From Dongia_B soli (GTDB lineage Bacteria; Pseudomonadota; Alphaproteobacteria; Dongiales; Dongiaceae), in contig NZ_JAXCLW010000007.1 in assembly GCF_034044715.1 (NCBI RefSeq), positions 166,830-230,829 of the forward strand: a stretch of DNA of 64,000 bases. The letters are read 5' to 3'. The notes under the pieces are model-generated. The model worked only from the letters and a program-made list of their open reading frames with translations. It searched no databases and was not told where the DNA came from. The translations under genes were made by a program, and so were the position numbers. Shown here one piece after another: positions 24,656-32,059 of the stretch (the stretch's first letter is position 1; each line of letters opens with the position of its first letter).

Positions 24656-25978
24656 CTAATATATCGCACGTGGCTTCTTCACGTCGCCCTCGGCAAACCG
24701 GGTGAAGCGGAAGGCGCGAAGGTCGAGCGCCGTTGCACCCGTCGTGATCAGCTCAGTCATCAACTGGCCGGTGATCGGTCCCATGGCGAAACCATGGCCG
24801 CAATAGCCGGTCGCAATCAAGAGGCCCTCGATCCCCGGCAGCGGCCCGATGACGGGAATGCCGTCGGGAATGCAATCGATATGGCAGGCCCAGCTTTCCA
24901 CCGCCTGCACGGCGCCGGCCGCAGGGAAAGCATGGCGCAGATTGGCGATGGCGCGGTGTACCCGTTTGGGATTTGCGGGGATCAGCGGGTCACGGTCGTG
25001 GATCAGCGGCTGCTGCGCTTCCGGCCGCCAGGGCAGGCGGTGCACCAGATCGCGCCAGGCGAAATCGTTCACACGGAAGGTGAACATATCGCGCATCTCC
25101 ACCATCGGCGGCAGGAACCAGCGCATGGCCCGCAGATGACCCAGCGTCAGGTCGACATCGGTGGAGACTTCATCCGCCAAAGTGATGCTGCCATCCTTGC
25201 GCTGGCGGAAACCGATATGCTGGCCATAGAAACAGAGTCCGGTCAGCGGCGCGATGCGATTGGTGCGCATCGCCGTCGAGCGGACATATTGCTGCGGCAG
25301 ATCGAGGCCGAGGCCCCGCAGCACCCGCCAGGAACTGGCGCCGGCGCAGACCAGCACCGCATTGGTACGGACCGGGCCTGCTTCGGTCAGCACCGTATCG
25401 ACCTTGCCGTTGATGGTTTCCACTTTCACAGCGCCGCAGCCTTCGAAGATCAGCGCGCCAAGTTCAGCGGCGCGTTGTGCAAAAGCCGGCGCCACCTTGC
25501 GTGGCTCGGCCTGCCCTTCGCTCGGGCTGTAGAGGCCGCCCTTTCCCGAACCGCGCAGGCCCGGCAGCAGCTTCGCCACTTCGCCGGCGCTCAGCAGCTT
25601 CGTGTCGAGTTGATAGTCCCGTGCAATCGGCATCCATTCTTCATAGCCCTGGAGCTCCTTCTCGTTATCGGCCATGAACAGGCAGCCTTCCCGACGCCAG
25701 TCCAGATCGGTCTGCAATTCCGCTTCCAATCCGGGCCAGATATTCATCGCTTCCATCATCAGCGGCACCTCGGCCGCATCGCGGCTCATGATCCGCACGA
25801 AGCCCCAGGCGCGGGTCGATTGCTGACCGGCGATGCGCGATTTATCCAGCAGCACCACGCTGACCCCGCGCTTGGCGAGATAATAGGCCGTGGCGCAGCC
25901 CATGATGCCAGCCCCGATGATGGCGACATCGGCACGGTCCGGCAAAGGCTGGCCGGTGAAGCTGGAAAACACGCTCAT
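24656..25978 (-). CDS. FAD-dependent oxidoreductase of the DAO (sarcosine/glycine oxidase) family
   Basis: A 440-residue flavoenzyme. The dinucleotide-binding motif VAIIGAGIMGCATAYYLAKRG starts at about residue 17, and the C-terminal FAD contact is GYCGHGFAMGPITGQLM, typical of D-amino-acid or sarcosine oxidase-like enzymes. The ATG at 25978 is preceded by AGGGGACG and avoids a leader that would run through a terminator; the frame is open back to 26032. It resembles SoxB-like beta subunits, but no other sarcosine oxidase subunit genes are near. Substrate unknown, presumably an amino acid or N-methyl amine. Confidence 0.87.
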   Translation of the reverse strand: MSVFSSFTGQPLPDRADVAIIGAGIMGCATAYYLAKRGVSVVLLDKSRIAGQQSTRAWGFVRIMSRDAAEVPLMMEAMNIWPGLEAELQTDLDWRREGCLFMADNEKELQGYEEWMPIARDYQLDTKLLSAGEVAKLLPGLRGSGKGGLYSPSEGQAEPRKVAPAFAQRAAELGALIFEGCGAVKVETINGKVDTVLTEAGPVRTNAVLVCAGASSWRVLRGLGLDLPQQYVRSTAMRTNRIAPLTGLCFYGQHIGFRQRKDGSITLADEVSTDVDLTLGHLRAMRWFLPPMVEMRDMFTFRVNDFAWRDLVHRLPWRPEAQQPLIHDRDPLIPANPKRVHRAIANLRHAFPAAGAVQAVESWACHIDCIPDGIPVIGPLPGIEGLLIATGYCGHGFAMGPITGQLMTELITTGATALDLRAFRFTRFAEGDVKKPRAIY

Positions 25979-26037
25979 GATCTGCGTCCCCTGGATACTG
26001 ACCGGAAGACTGTAACGGGGAATGAAGCGCACGCAAT

Positions 26038-26069
26038 GAAAAAGGCCCGGATTGCTCCGGGCCTTTCGT
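26038..26069 (-). terminator. Rho-independent terminator of the aminotransferase gene
   Basis: AAAGGCCCGG and CCGGGCCTTT (26041-26066) form a 10-bp stem with a 6-nt loop. On the minus strand a T-run follows, 30 nt after the aminotransferase stop. It separates that gene from the DAO-family gene. Confidence 0.88.
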
Positions 26070-26095
26070 CATTTCTGGAACGAGACGAGGTGTTA

Positions 26096-27280
26096 TCAAG
26101 CGGCCTTGCGGTTGGCGTCGAGCCACTTGCCGATCCGCTTCATCGCTTCGCCAATATTCTCGATCGAATTCGCATAGGAGATGCGGATATAACCTTCGCC
26201 ATGGGCGCCGAAGCTGGTGCCGGCGATCGAAGCAACGCCCGCTTCGTCCAGCAACTTCACTTCCAGCTCCTTCGACTTGAAGCCGGTGCCGCTGATATTC
26301 GGGAAGGCGTAGAAGGCGCCATAGGGATTGATGCAGCTGACACCCGGCAGCTTGTTCAGCTCGCCGACCACGAAGCGGCGGCGCTCGTCGAAGGCCTTCA
26401 TCATTTTGGCGACTTCATCCTTCGGGCCGGTGAGGGCGGCGACACCGGCCCATTGGGCAGCGGCATTGACGCAGGAATGGCAGTTGATCGCCAAACGCGT
26501 CGCCTGCTCGATCAGATGCTTCGGCCACACCGAATAGCCCATGCGCCAGCCGGTCATGGCATAGGTCTTCGACCAGCCGTCCAGCATGATCAGGCGATCG
26601 GCGAGCTGCGGATATTTCAGCAGGCTGGTGTGGATCTTGCCGTCATACAGCATCTCGGAATAGATCTCGTCGCTCATGATGGCGACATTGGGGAACTTCT
26701 CCAGGCCGGCGACCAGCTTGTCGATCTCCGCCTTCTCAACAATGCCGCCGGTCGGGTTGGCCGGGCTGTTGATGATGATCAGGCGGGTCTTCGGCGTGAT
26801 CAGGCTCAACACGTCATCGGCCTTGAAGCCGAAGCCGTTCTTTTCCAGCAGCGGCATCGGCACCGGAGTAGCGCCGGTGAACTTGATGGCCGATTCATAG
26901 ATCGGGAAACCCGGATTCGGATAAACGATCTCGGCACCCGGTTCGCCGAACATCAGGATGGCGAAGAACATGGTGACCTTGCCGCCCGGCACGATCAGCA
27001 CATTGGCCGGATCGACATTGACGCCATGGCGCTTGTTGAGATCGGCAGCGACAGCTTCGCGCACCTGCGGAATGCCATTGGCCGGCGTATAGCCGTGATG
27101 GCCCTCCTTCAGCGCCTTGATGGCAGCTTCCACGATATGCCCGGGGGTCTGGAAATCGGGCTGGCCGATCGACAGCGAGATGATGCTCTTGCCTTGAGCT
27201 TCGAGCGCCTTGGCACGTGCCAATACCTCGAATGCTGATTCCGTTCCCAGGCGGCCCATGCCGCTCGCCAGTTGAAGCAT
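26096..27280 (-). CDS. Class I/II PLP-dependent aminotransferase
   Basis: A 394-residue fold-type I aminotransferase. The PLP lysine is in MLDGWSKTYAMTGWRMGY (about residues 232-249), the cofactor Asp and Tyr region in VAIMSDEIYSEMLY, and the substrate-binding Arg in GYIRISYANS near the C-terminus. NSPANPTGGIVEKAEID is characteristic of aspartate/aromatic aminotransferase subfamily I-gamma. The specific amino acid cannot be assigned. It is a single-gene unit, with its own terminator and a 280-bp upstream gap to tRNA-His. Confidence 0.93.
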   Translation of the reverse strand: MLQLASGMGRLGTESAFEVLARAKALEAQGKSIISLSIGQPDFQTPGHIVEAAIKALKEGHHGYTPANGIPQVREAVAADLNKRHGVNVDPANVLIVPGGKVTMFFAILMFGEPGAEIVYPNPGFPIYESAIKFTGATPVPMPLLEKNGFGFKADDVLSLITPKTRLIIINSPANPTGGIVEKAEIDKLVAGLEKFPNVAIMSDEIYSEMLYDGKIHTSLLKYPQLADRLIMLDGWSKTYAMTGWRMGYSVWPKHLIEQATRLAINCHSCVNAAAQWAGVAALTGPKDEVAKMMKAFDERRRFVVGELNKLPGVSCINPYGAFYAFPNISGTGFKSKELEVKLLDEAGVASIAGTSFGAHGEGYIRISYANSIENIGEAMKRIGKWLDANRKAA

Positions 27281-27560
27281 TGACTGATCCTTATTCTCTA
27301 GCGGTTTCTCTAGCGTTGAAGAAAGCCGGCATCGCGCGGCAATGGCCCCGCCCGGCCGGATGGGAGGAGTGTAGCTGGAATCGAGGTCGAATAAGACCGC
27401 CGGACGACCAGATTTTGCGAAATGACGACCACGATACCGGTAACTTGCCGCCGGCCCCGCCCAAGCCCGGCAGAAGCCGACAAATTCGGGCTCTTCTAGG
27501 AACTTACGGCTTATTGCTTGACGCGGTGCGGCGCCTTCGGTTACACCCTGCGCGCCTGTG

Positions 27561-27637
27561 GCGGGTGTAGCTCAGTTGGTTAGAGCGCCAGATTGTGGCT
27601 CTGGAGGTCGCCGGTTCGAGACCGGTCACTCGCCCCA
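27561..27637 (+). tRNA. tRNA-His (GTG)
   Basis: A full cloverleaf: acceptor GCGGGTG pairs with CACTCGC, the D-arm carries GCTCAGTTGGTTAGAGC, and anticodon stem CCAGA/TCTGG encloses TTGTGGC with anticodon GTG. The T-arm has GGTTCGAGACC. CCA is encoded. A G precedes the acceptor stem at 27560 and the discriminator is C, allowing the G-1:C73 identity pair of tRNA-His. Confidence 0.97.
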
Positions 27638-27641
27638 ACGG

Positions 27642-27662
27642 GCCCTCCCAGGAGGGCTTTCC
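27642..27662 (+). terminator. Terminator after tRNA-His
   Basis: GCCCTC and GAGGGC form a 6-bp stem with a CCAG loop (27642-27657), followed by TTTCCTT, five bases past the tRNA. Confidence 0.7.
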
Positions 27663-27680
27663 TTAAAAAGGGATTTTCGC

Positions 27681-27712
27681 ATGCAGTCGGTCGATCGCCG
27701 GCTGCATTTTTG
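27681..27712 (+). terminator. Second terminator-like hairpin downstream of tRNA-His
   Basis: ATGCAGTCGG pairs with CCGGCTGCAT (one G-U) around TCGATCG, followed by TTTTTG. Confidence 0.7.
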
Positions 27713-27936
27713 TGCGCAGTGCTTCCTCTGGGAAGTTCGACAGGGCGGAGAGTTGGATCCGGTGAGTCGGAGCTAGGCGCTGGGCGTCGACAGGTTCCGC
27801 CTGACTATTCAGAAAGAGTCAGGAAAGTGGCCTATTTGCGACCTCGCCTTGAGGTAAATTGTCGCGGATATGGTAATATTCTCGTCACAATTGGATTCTA
27901 TCCTTTAAATCAATAACTTAATCTTTTAGATAAAAC

Positions 27937-28017
27937 TGACCGATTGGTCAGATTACGGAATCGTTTATTCCGTAATTGCGAACTTCGCAACTCAGTCATG
28001 TATTTGCCGCGTGACTG
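27937..28017. repeat. Four consecutive inverted repeats in AT-rich DNA
   Basis: In order: CTGACC-GATT-GGTCAG (27937-27952), ATTACGGAAT-CGTTT-ATTCCGTAAT (27952-27976), TTGCGA-ACT-TCGCAA (27976-27990), and CAGTCA with TGACTG about 13 nt apart (to 28017). The first three are perfect and abut one another. The function is unknown; they could be hairpins of an RNA or protein-binding sites. Confidence 0.7.
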
Positions 28018-28029
28018 ACCCGATCCCGT

Positions 28030-28188
28030 TACGATAGGCTCCCTCTATCGACGTCAAGTCGAGCCGAGTGGCAAAAGCCACGGTCCAAGTTCTGGGAAGA
28101 TGTGTCACTCCGTGGTTCGGCCCGGTTCCGGCCTTGGAGAGGGGAGTAATCGGCAGAAAAGGCAAGCGCGTGGAGGCTTGCCTTTTTT
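28030..28188 (+). ncRNA. Candidate structured small RNA
   Basis: A closing stem pairs CTCCCTCT (28039-28046) with AGAGGGGAG (28138-28146, one bulge). Inside are GTGGC-AAAA-GCCAC (28068-28081) and TCCAAG (28084-28089) with CTTGGA (28133-28138). A strong terminator follows. No open frame occupies it. The layout fits a 100-150 nt RNA, but I cannot match it to a named family, and no clear promoter is seen. Confidence 0.3.
28157..28188 (+). terminator. Probably bidirectional terminator
   Basis: AAGGCAAGC and GCTTGCCTT form a 9-bp stem (28159-28184). TTTTTT follows on the plus strand and a shorter TTTT on the minus strand. It could end the candidate RNA on the plus strand and the mce-DUF1467-tag operon on the minus strand. 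Confidence 0.8.
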
Positions 28189-28336
28189 GCTGTCCGCATC
28201 CTGGCAAGCCCACTGTTTCTGAACTAGGAAAATCCCGGGGCGTTCGCAAGTCCCTGCGGCCAAAACCCGCATCTCGCTGTGACGAGTATCACGCACAGGT
28301 TCGGACAACGCCGGATGAGTGCAAGCCGGTACGTCT

Positions 28337-28912
28337 TCAATCGTGGAAGCGCATGCCCTTGTTGACCGCCTTCATCCAAGGCGGGCCGAGCTTGGCGATC
28401 TTCTTATAGACCGGACAGGCTTCGACATGTGCGCCGGGCAGGTAGCCGGTGCTCATCAGGAATTCGCCGACGATCTCGCCGCCGGTGAAGACGAAGGTAT
28501 TCTTGAACAGCTTCACCCAATCGGGCTTGCGCAGCGGATGCTGTGCGGCGAGCCAGGCCTGAAAACTGCCATGGCTCTTTTGCAGCGCCCGTATGCGCCG
28601 CGCATTTTCGATCGCCGCCTCGACTTTCAATCGATTGCGGATGATGCCGGGATCGGCGAGCAACCGCTCTCGATCCTTCTCGCCGTATTTTGCGACCCTG
28701 GCGATGGAAAAATTGCTGTAAGCGGCGCGAAAGGATTCCTGGCGTTTCAGAATCGTCAGCCAGCTCAGCCCGGCCTGATTGATTTCCAGGACGAGCCTTT
28801 CGAAAAGCTGATCGTCATCGGCAATGGGAAAGCCGTAATGCCGATTGTGATAAGGCTCATGCCATTCATGGCCCAACGCGCTTTGGCAATAACCCGTCAA
28901 GCCGCTCATCAC
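28337..28912 (-). CDS. tag: DNA-3-methyladenine glycosylase I
   Basis: A 191-residue base-excision repair enzyme that removes 3-methyladenine from DNA. The family zinc site is visible as YCQSALGHEWHEPYH at the N-terminus and GAHVEACPVYKK near the C-terminus. NQAGLSWLTILKRQESFR is the helix-hairpin-helix region with the catalytic-pocket residues. Length is typical. Its start overlaps the end of the DUF1467 gene by four bases, so it is the last gene of an mce-DUF1467-tag operon. Confidence 0.94.
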   Translation of the reverse strand: MMSGLTGYCQSALGHEWHEPYHNRHYGFPIADDDQLFERLVLEINQAGLSWLTILKRQESFRAAYSNFSIARVAKYGEKDRERLLADPGIIRNRLKVEAAIENARRIRALQKSHGSFQAWLAAQHPLRKPDWVKLFKNTFVFTGGEIVGEFLMSTGYLPGAHVEACPVYKKIAKLGPPWMKAVNKGMRFHD

Positions 28913-29166
28913 TTATTCTCAAAGACGGATTGCAGCGAATAGCCGAGAATGTGGGTGACATAAAACAGGATGCCCCACAGCACCAAGGCGAGGATCGTGG
29001 TCGCAAGCGCCTTCTTCTTCAGTGCCGGATTGACCGGCGCCCCGGCATCGTGGCCCACTTCGGGCGCTTCGTCGCGCTTGACGCCGAAGGGCAGCACGAT
29101 GAACAGGCACAGGAACCAGAACAGGAAATAGATCAGGATCTGCGCGAAGACGTCGGAAAAATTCAT
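28909..29166 (-). CDS. DUF1467-family small membrane protein
   Basis: An 85-residue inner-membrane protein with two hydrophobic segments (about 8-28 ILIYFLFWFLCLFIVLPFG and 53-72 ATTILALVLWGILFYVTHIL) joined by the family linker GAPVNPALKKKAL. DUF1467 is an alphaproteobacterial family of unknown function that commonly follows methylmalonyl-CoA epimerase, as here. Both ends overlap neighbouring genes by four bases (ATGA junctions). Confidence 0.88.
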   Translation of the reverse strand: MNFSDVFAQILIYFLFWFLCLFIVLPFGVKRDEAPEVGHDAGAPVNPALKKKALATTILALVLWGILFYVTHILGYSLQSVFENK

Positions 29167-29567
29167 GCCTGCTCCAGTTCGATCAGGGTACCGACGAAAT
29201 CCTTCGGATGCAGGAACAGGACCGGCTTGTCATGCGCGCCGATTTTCGGCTCGCCGTCCCCCAGGACGCGCGCACCTTGCTCCTTCAGGCGGTCACGTGC
29301 CGCAATGATGTCGTCGACTTCGTAACAGACGTGATGGATGCCGCCGCTGCTATTGCGCTCCAGGAACGCGGCGATCGGGGAATTCTCGCCCAAGGGATGC
29401 AGCAGCTCGATCTTGGTGTTCGGCAGTTCGACGAAAACCACGGTGACGCCGTGCTCAGGCTGCGGCACCGGATCGGACACTGTCGCGCCCAACGTATCCC
29501 GGTAAAGCGCCGTGGCTGCGGACAGGTCCGGCACGGCAATTGCGACGTGATTTAAACGGCCGATCAT
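29163..29567 (-). CDS. mce: Methylmalonyl-CoA epimerase
   Basis: A 134-residue VOC-fold metalloenzyme that interconverts the two epimers of methylmalonyl-CoA in propionate metabolism. Metal-ligand regions are MIGRLNHVAIAVPD, KIELLHPLG, GGIHHVCYEVDD and the C-terminal GTLIELEQ. I place the start at the ATG 29567, preceded by GGGAGAG; a much longer open frame upstream encodes nothing similar. It leads the mce-DUF1467-tag operon. The mutase genes are not in the window. Confidence 0.94.
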   Translation of the reverse strand: MIGRLNHVAIAVPDLSAATALYRDTLGATVSDPVPQPEHGVTVVFVELPNTKIELLHPLGENSPIAAFLERNSSGGIHHVCYEVDDIIAARDRLKEQGARVLGDGEPKIGAHDKPVLFLHPKDFVGTLIELEQA

Positions 29568-29826
29568 GTATCTCTCCCTTGTTGCGGCGCATGGTGCAGA
29601 GACGGCGGGGTAAAGGCAAGACCCGCACCGACAGCAAGCCATCCCTGCGGCGACCCGGCGCAGGCCGGCGGGAAGCTGACAGCTTCGGATATCTGCGCTA
29701 ACGCTAATGCTGAATAGCCGCAGCGGGCCATGAAGTACAGGTATTGTGAAGTAGGGGGATTGGGACGTACGGCATTGGGAAGTAGGGGCATTGCAATGAT
29801 GGACCGCAGCAGAGAGGCACATCGCC

Positions 29827-30231
29827 ATGTCGGATATCGATCTCATCGGTTTCGCCAATGAAGCTTTCTACCGCGCTTTTGCCGCTTTGGACGGCGACCT
29901 GATGGCGGAAGTCTGGGCCCAGGAGACGGAGGCCCGTTGCCTGCATCCTGGCGCCCAACCGATCCGCGGCCGCGAGCGCATCTTAACGAGCTGGCAAGAG
30001 ATCTTTGCTAATAGCGAACCTAACAGCATCAGTTTCCAGGTACAGGATATCGCCTTGGTCAATGGTGTCGGTATTGTCTGCTGCTTCGAAGCGGTGAACG
30101 GCCATTTCGGCGTCGCGACCAACCTGTTCGTGCGCGAGGGGGCGCTCTGGCGGATGATCCATCATCAGGCCGGGCCGATTTCAGCTCCTCCCCAGAAGCA
30201 GGCTGGCGAAACGCCCTCCCGGCCGAACTGA
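29827..30231 (+). CDS. SnoaL/NTF2-like protein
   Basis: A 134-residue protein with the cone-shaped NTF2-like fold pattern: ANEAFYRAFAALDGDLMAEVWAQ at the N-terminus, CLHPGAQPIRGRERILTSWQEIF in the middle and LFVREGALWRMIHHQAGPIS at the end. This is the SnoaL_3 type often annotated as DUF4440 or nuclear transport factor 2 family. Function unknown; such proteins include small hydrolases, isomerases and ligand carriers. Single gene, divergent from mce. Confidence 0.85.
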   Translation: MSDIDLIGFANEAFYRAFAALDGDLMAEVWAQETEARCLHPGAQPIRGRERILTSWQEIFANSEPNSISFQVQDIALVNGVGIVCCFEAVNGHFGVATNLFVREGALWRMIHHQAGPISAPPQKQAGETPSRPN

Positions 30232-30334
30232 TCCGGTCTGGAACGGCAGGTTTTAGAGGATGGTCCGTGCGGTGAATGGTTGTGGAGCTGCTTTGCGAAT
30301 TGCGATCCCACGGACCCGGCGGCATAGTTGCGAC

Positions 30335-32029
30335 ATGAACTCGACTCGACTTTTTGGCCCGCTGCAGGCGCATTGCAGCCCGAACTCTGCGGCCCCGTCT
30401 TCCCGCCAAGCCTTTTCATCCTGGCGGCCGCTTCTCGGGCTGATGGTGATTTGCGGTGCCCTCGCTGTCGCTGCCCCGGCCTTTGCCGATTACCGCAGCG
30501 GCCTGCAGGCCTTCGGCAGCGGCGATTTCCAGACCGCCTTTCATGACTGGCAGGTTGCCGCGCAAACCGGCGATCCCCAGGCACAGCAGGGCCTCGGCCT
30601 GCTTTATGAAATGGGTAAGATCGGCGGCAGGCCTGATCTCAAATCGGCGGTCCGCTGGTATGAGGCGGCGTCGAAACAAGGGCTGCCCGGCGCCAAGAAC
30701 AATCTGGCGCGCCTCTATGCCGATGGCCGCGGCGTCGAGCGCAATTCGGCCAAGGCGGTCCAGCTTTGGACCGAGGCTGCTGCGGCGGGCTATACCGTGG
30801 CCTTGTTCAATCTGGGCGTTCAATATTCCAGCGGCAATGTCGTACAGCAGGATGACCGCAAGGCGCTGGAACTGATTACCCAGGCGGCGGAAGGCAATCT
30901 CCCCGAAGCGCAATTCGCACTCGGCAAAATGTATGGCGACGGTCTCGGCGTCGCCAAGAATCCGAAGCTTGCCTATGACTGGTATGGCCGCGCTGCTGAG
31001 AACGGCCATCCGGGTGCCAAGGCGCTGATGGCGGCACTGGCCCCGGAAGCGGCCGGCGTCACGGCAGCTCAGGCGACGCAAATGCCATTGCCGCAAGTAG
31101 ATCAGACGGCTGAAACGAAGCAACAGCGGCAATCGGCGGCTACTGAAGATGCCGCAAAGACACCGGAAAAAACCGAGAAAGCGCCGCCGGAAAAGCCGGC
31201 GGCCGAAGCACCGAAGCAGCCGGAAACCGGCCATCAGGTAGCGGCGGCTGACAGCGACGAGAACAAGGAAGCCCAGGCAAAGGGCGATGAGACCACGGCT
31301 GAGCCCGCGAAAGGGGCGCAAGCCGCGCGGGATCAGGCAGAGACTGATGCAGCTACGCAAGACAAGGCCGACCAGGCTTCGGCGCTGCGGCCCGATGAAA
31401 TGTCTACCCCCGATCCGGCCGATGCAGCATCCGATGAAGCCAAGACGGATAGTGCTGAAAAGGTAGCGGACGCCGCACCGGCTCGCGATACCGCCAAACA
31501 GCCGGATCCGGCTAAAGAAGAACCGGCCGCGCCTGCGTCGACTGAGGCGGAAAAAGCCGAACCGGCGAAGCCCGCCGCGGCGACCGACGAGGGTCGCGAA
31601 ACGCCGGCGGAAAGTGCTGCAAAGACGGATGCCGCACCGACGGAAAAAATGGCGACGCAAGATACTGCCGCGCCTGCCAAACCGGAATCCGCCACTGCCG
31701 AAACCAAAACAGCTGATGCGGCAAAGCCAGCCGAGCCGGCCGTCCCCGTCGCTGAGGATCTCAGCAGCGGCAAGCGCGTCTATCGCATCTGGCTTGCCAG
31801 CAAGCGTGATCAGGGAGCTGCGCAATCGGCCTGGGACCTGTTGCTGCAGAAATATCCGAGCGTCCTGAAAAAGCTGGAGCCGGATTTCCGTTATTACGAC
31901 AACAGCCAAAAGGGCGAGATTTATCGTCTCTTCGCCGGGCCCTTCAACTCGCTGGAAGCAGCGCAGAAAGCCTGTACCGATATCCGGGAGCGGTACAGCG
32001 AGGAATTCTGCCGCACGGTCATCAATTAA
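30335..32029 (+). CDS. Exported Sel1-repeat and SPOR-domain protein
   Basis: A 564-residue predicted periplasmic protein. The ATG at 30335 gives an N-terminus with a hydrophobic signal (LLGLMVICGALAVAAPAFA) and cleavage before DYRSG. About four Sel1-type helical repeats follow (about 65-215; AKNNLARLYADGRGVERN, AQFALGKMYGDGLGVAKN). Then comes a very long low-complexity Ala/Glu/Lys/Pro linker (about 225-470) and a C-terminal SPOR-like domain (VYRIWLASKRDQGAAQSAW ... YRLFAGPFNSLEAAQKAC). SPOR domains bind denuded glycan strands, so a role at the division site or cell wall is likely. Confidence 0.88.
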   Translation: MNSTRLFGPLQAHCSPNSAAPSSRQAFSSWRPLLGLMVICGALAVAAPAFADYRSGLQAFGSGDFQTAFHDWQVAAQTGDPQAQQGLGLLYEMGKIGGRPDLKSAVRWYEAASKQGLPGAKNNLARLYADGRGVERNSAKAVQLWTEAAAAGYTVALFNLGVQYSSGNVVQQDDRKALELITQAAEGNLPEAQFALGKMYGDGLGVAKNPKLAYDWYGRAAENGHPGAKALMAALAPEAAGVTAAQATQMPLPQVDQTAETKQQRQSAATEDAAKTPEKTEKAPPEKPAAEAPKQPETGHQVAAADSDENKEAQAKGDETTAEPAKGAQAARDQAETDAATQDKADQASALRPDEMSTPDPADAASDEAKTDSAEKVADAAPARDTAKQPDPAKEEPAAPASTEAEKAEPAKPAAATDEGRETPAESAAKTDAAPTEKMATQDTAAPAKPESATAETKTADAAKPAEPAVPVAEDLSSGKRVYRIWLASKRDQGAAQSAWDLLLQKYPSVLKKLEPDFRYYDNSQKGEIYRLFAGPFNSLEAAQKACTDIRERYSEEFCRTVIN

Positions 32030-32059
32030 AAGCAACAACTGAAGGTCCGGTGATCCGGC

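Larger units (their letters stand above)
27663..28336. other. Long non-coding interval rich in hairpins
   Basis: About 670 bp with no convincing gene. It contains a second terminator (27681-27712), a 7-bp hairpin (27800-27823, CCTGACT/AGTCAGG), an AT-rich stretch around 27880-27950, four consecutive inverted repeats (27937-28017), a possible structured RNA (28039-28146) and another terminator (28157-28188). The rest shows nothing I recognise. Confidence 0.6.

Noticed and set aside
24593..27238. An 881-codon open frame on the plus strand across the DAO-family and aminotransferase genes
   Set aside because: It is wholly antisense to two well-supported genes and to a terminator. Its translation is His/Gln/Arg/Asp-rich without any domain, as expected from the complementary frame of GC-rich coding DNA.
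27217..27570. A 117-codon frame ending inside tRNA-His
   Set aside because: It runs into a tRNA gene and overlaps the aminotransferase start; no family resemblance.
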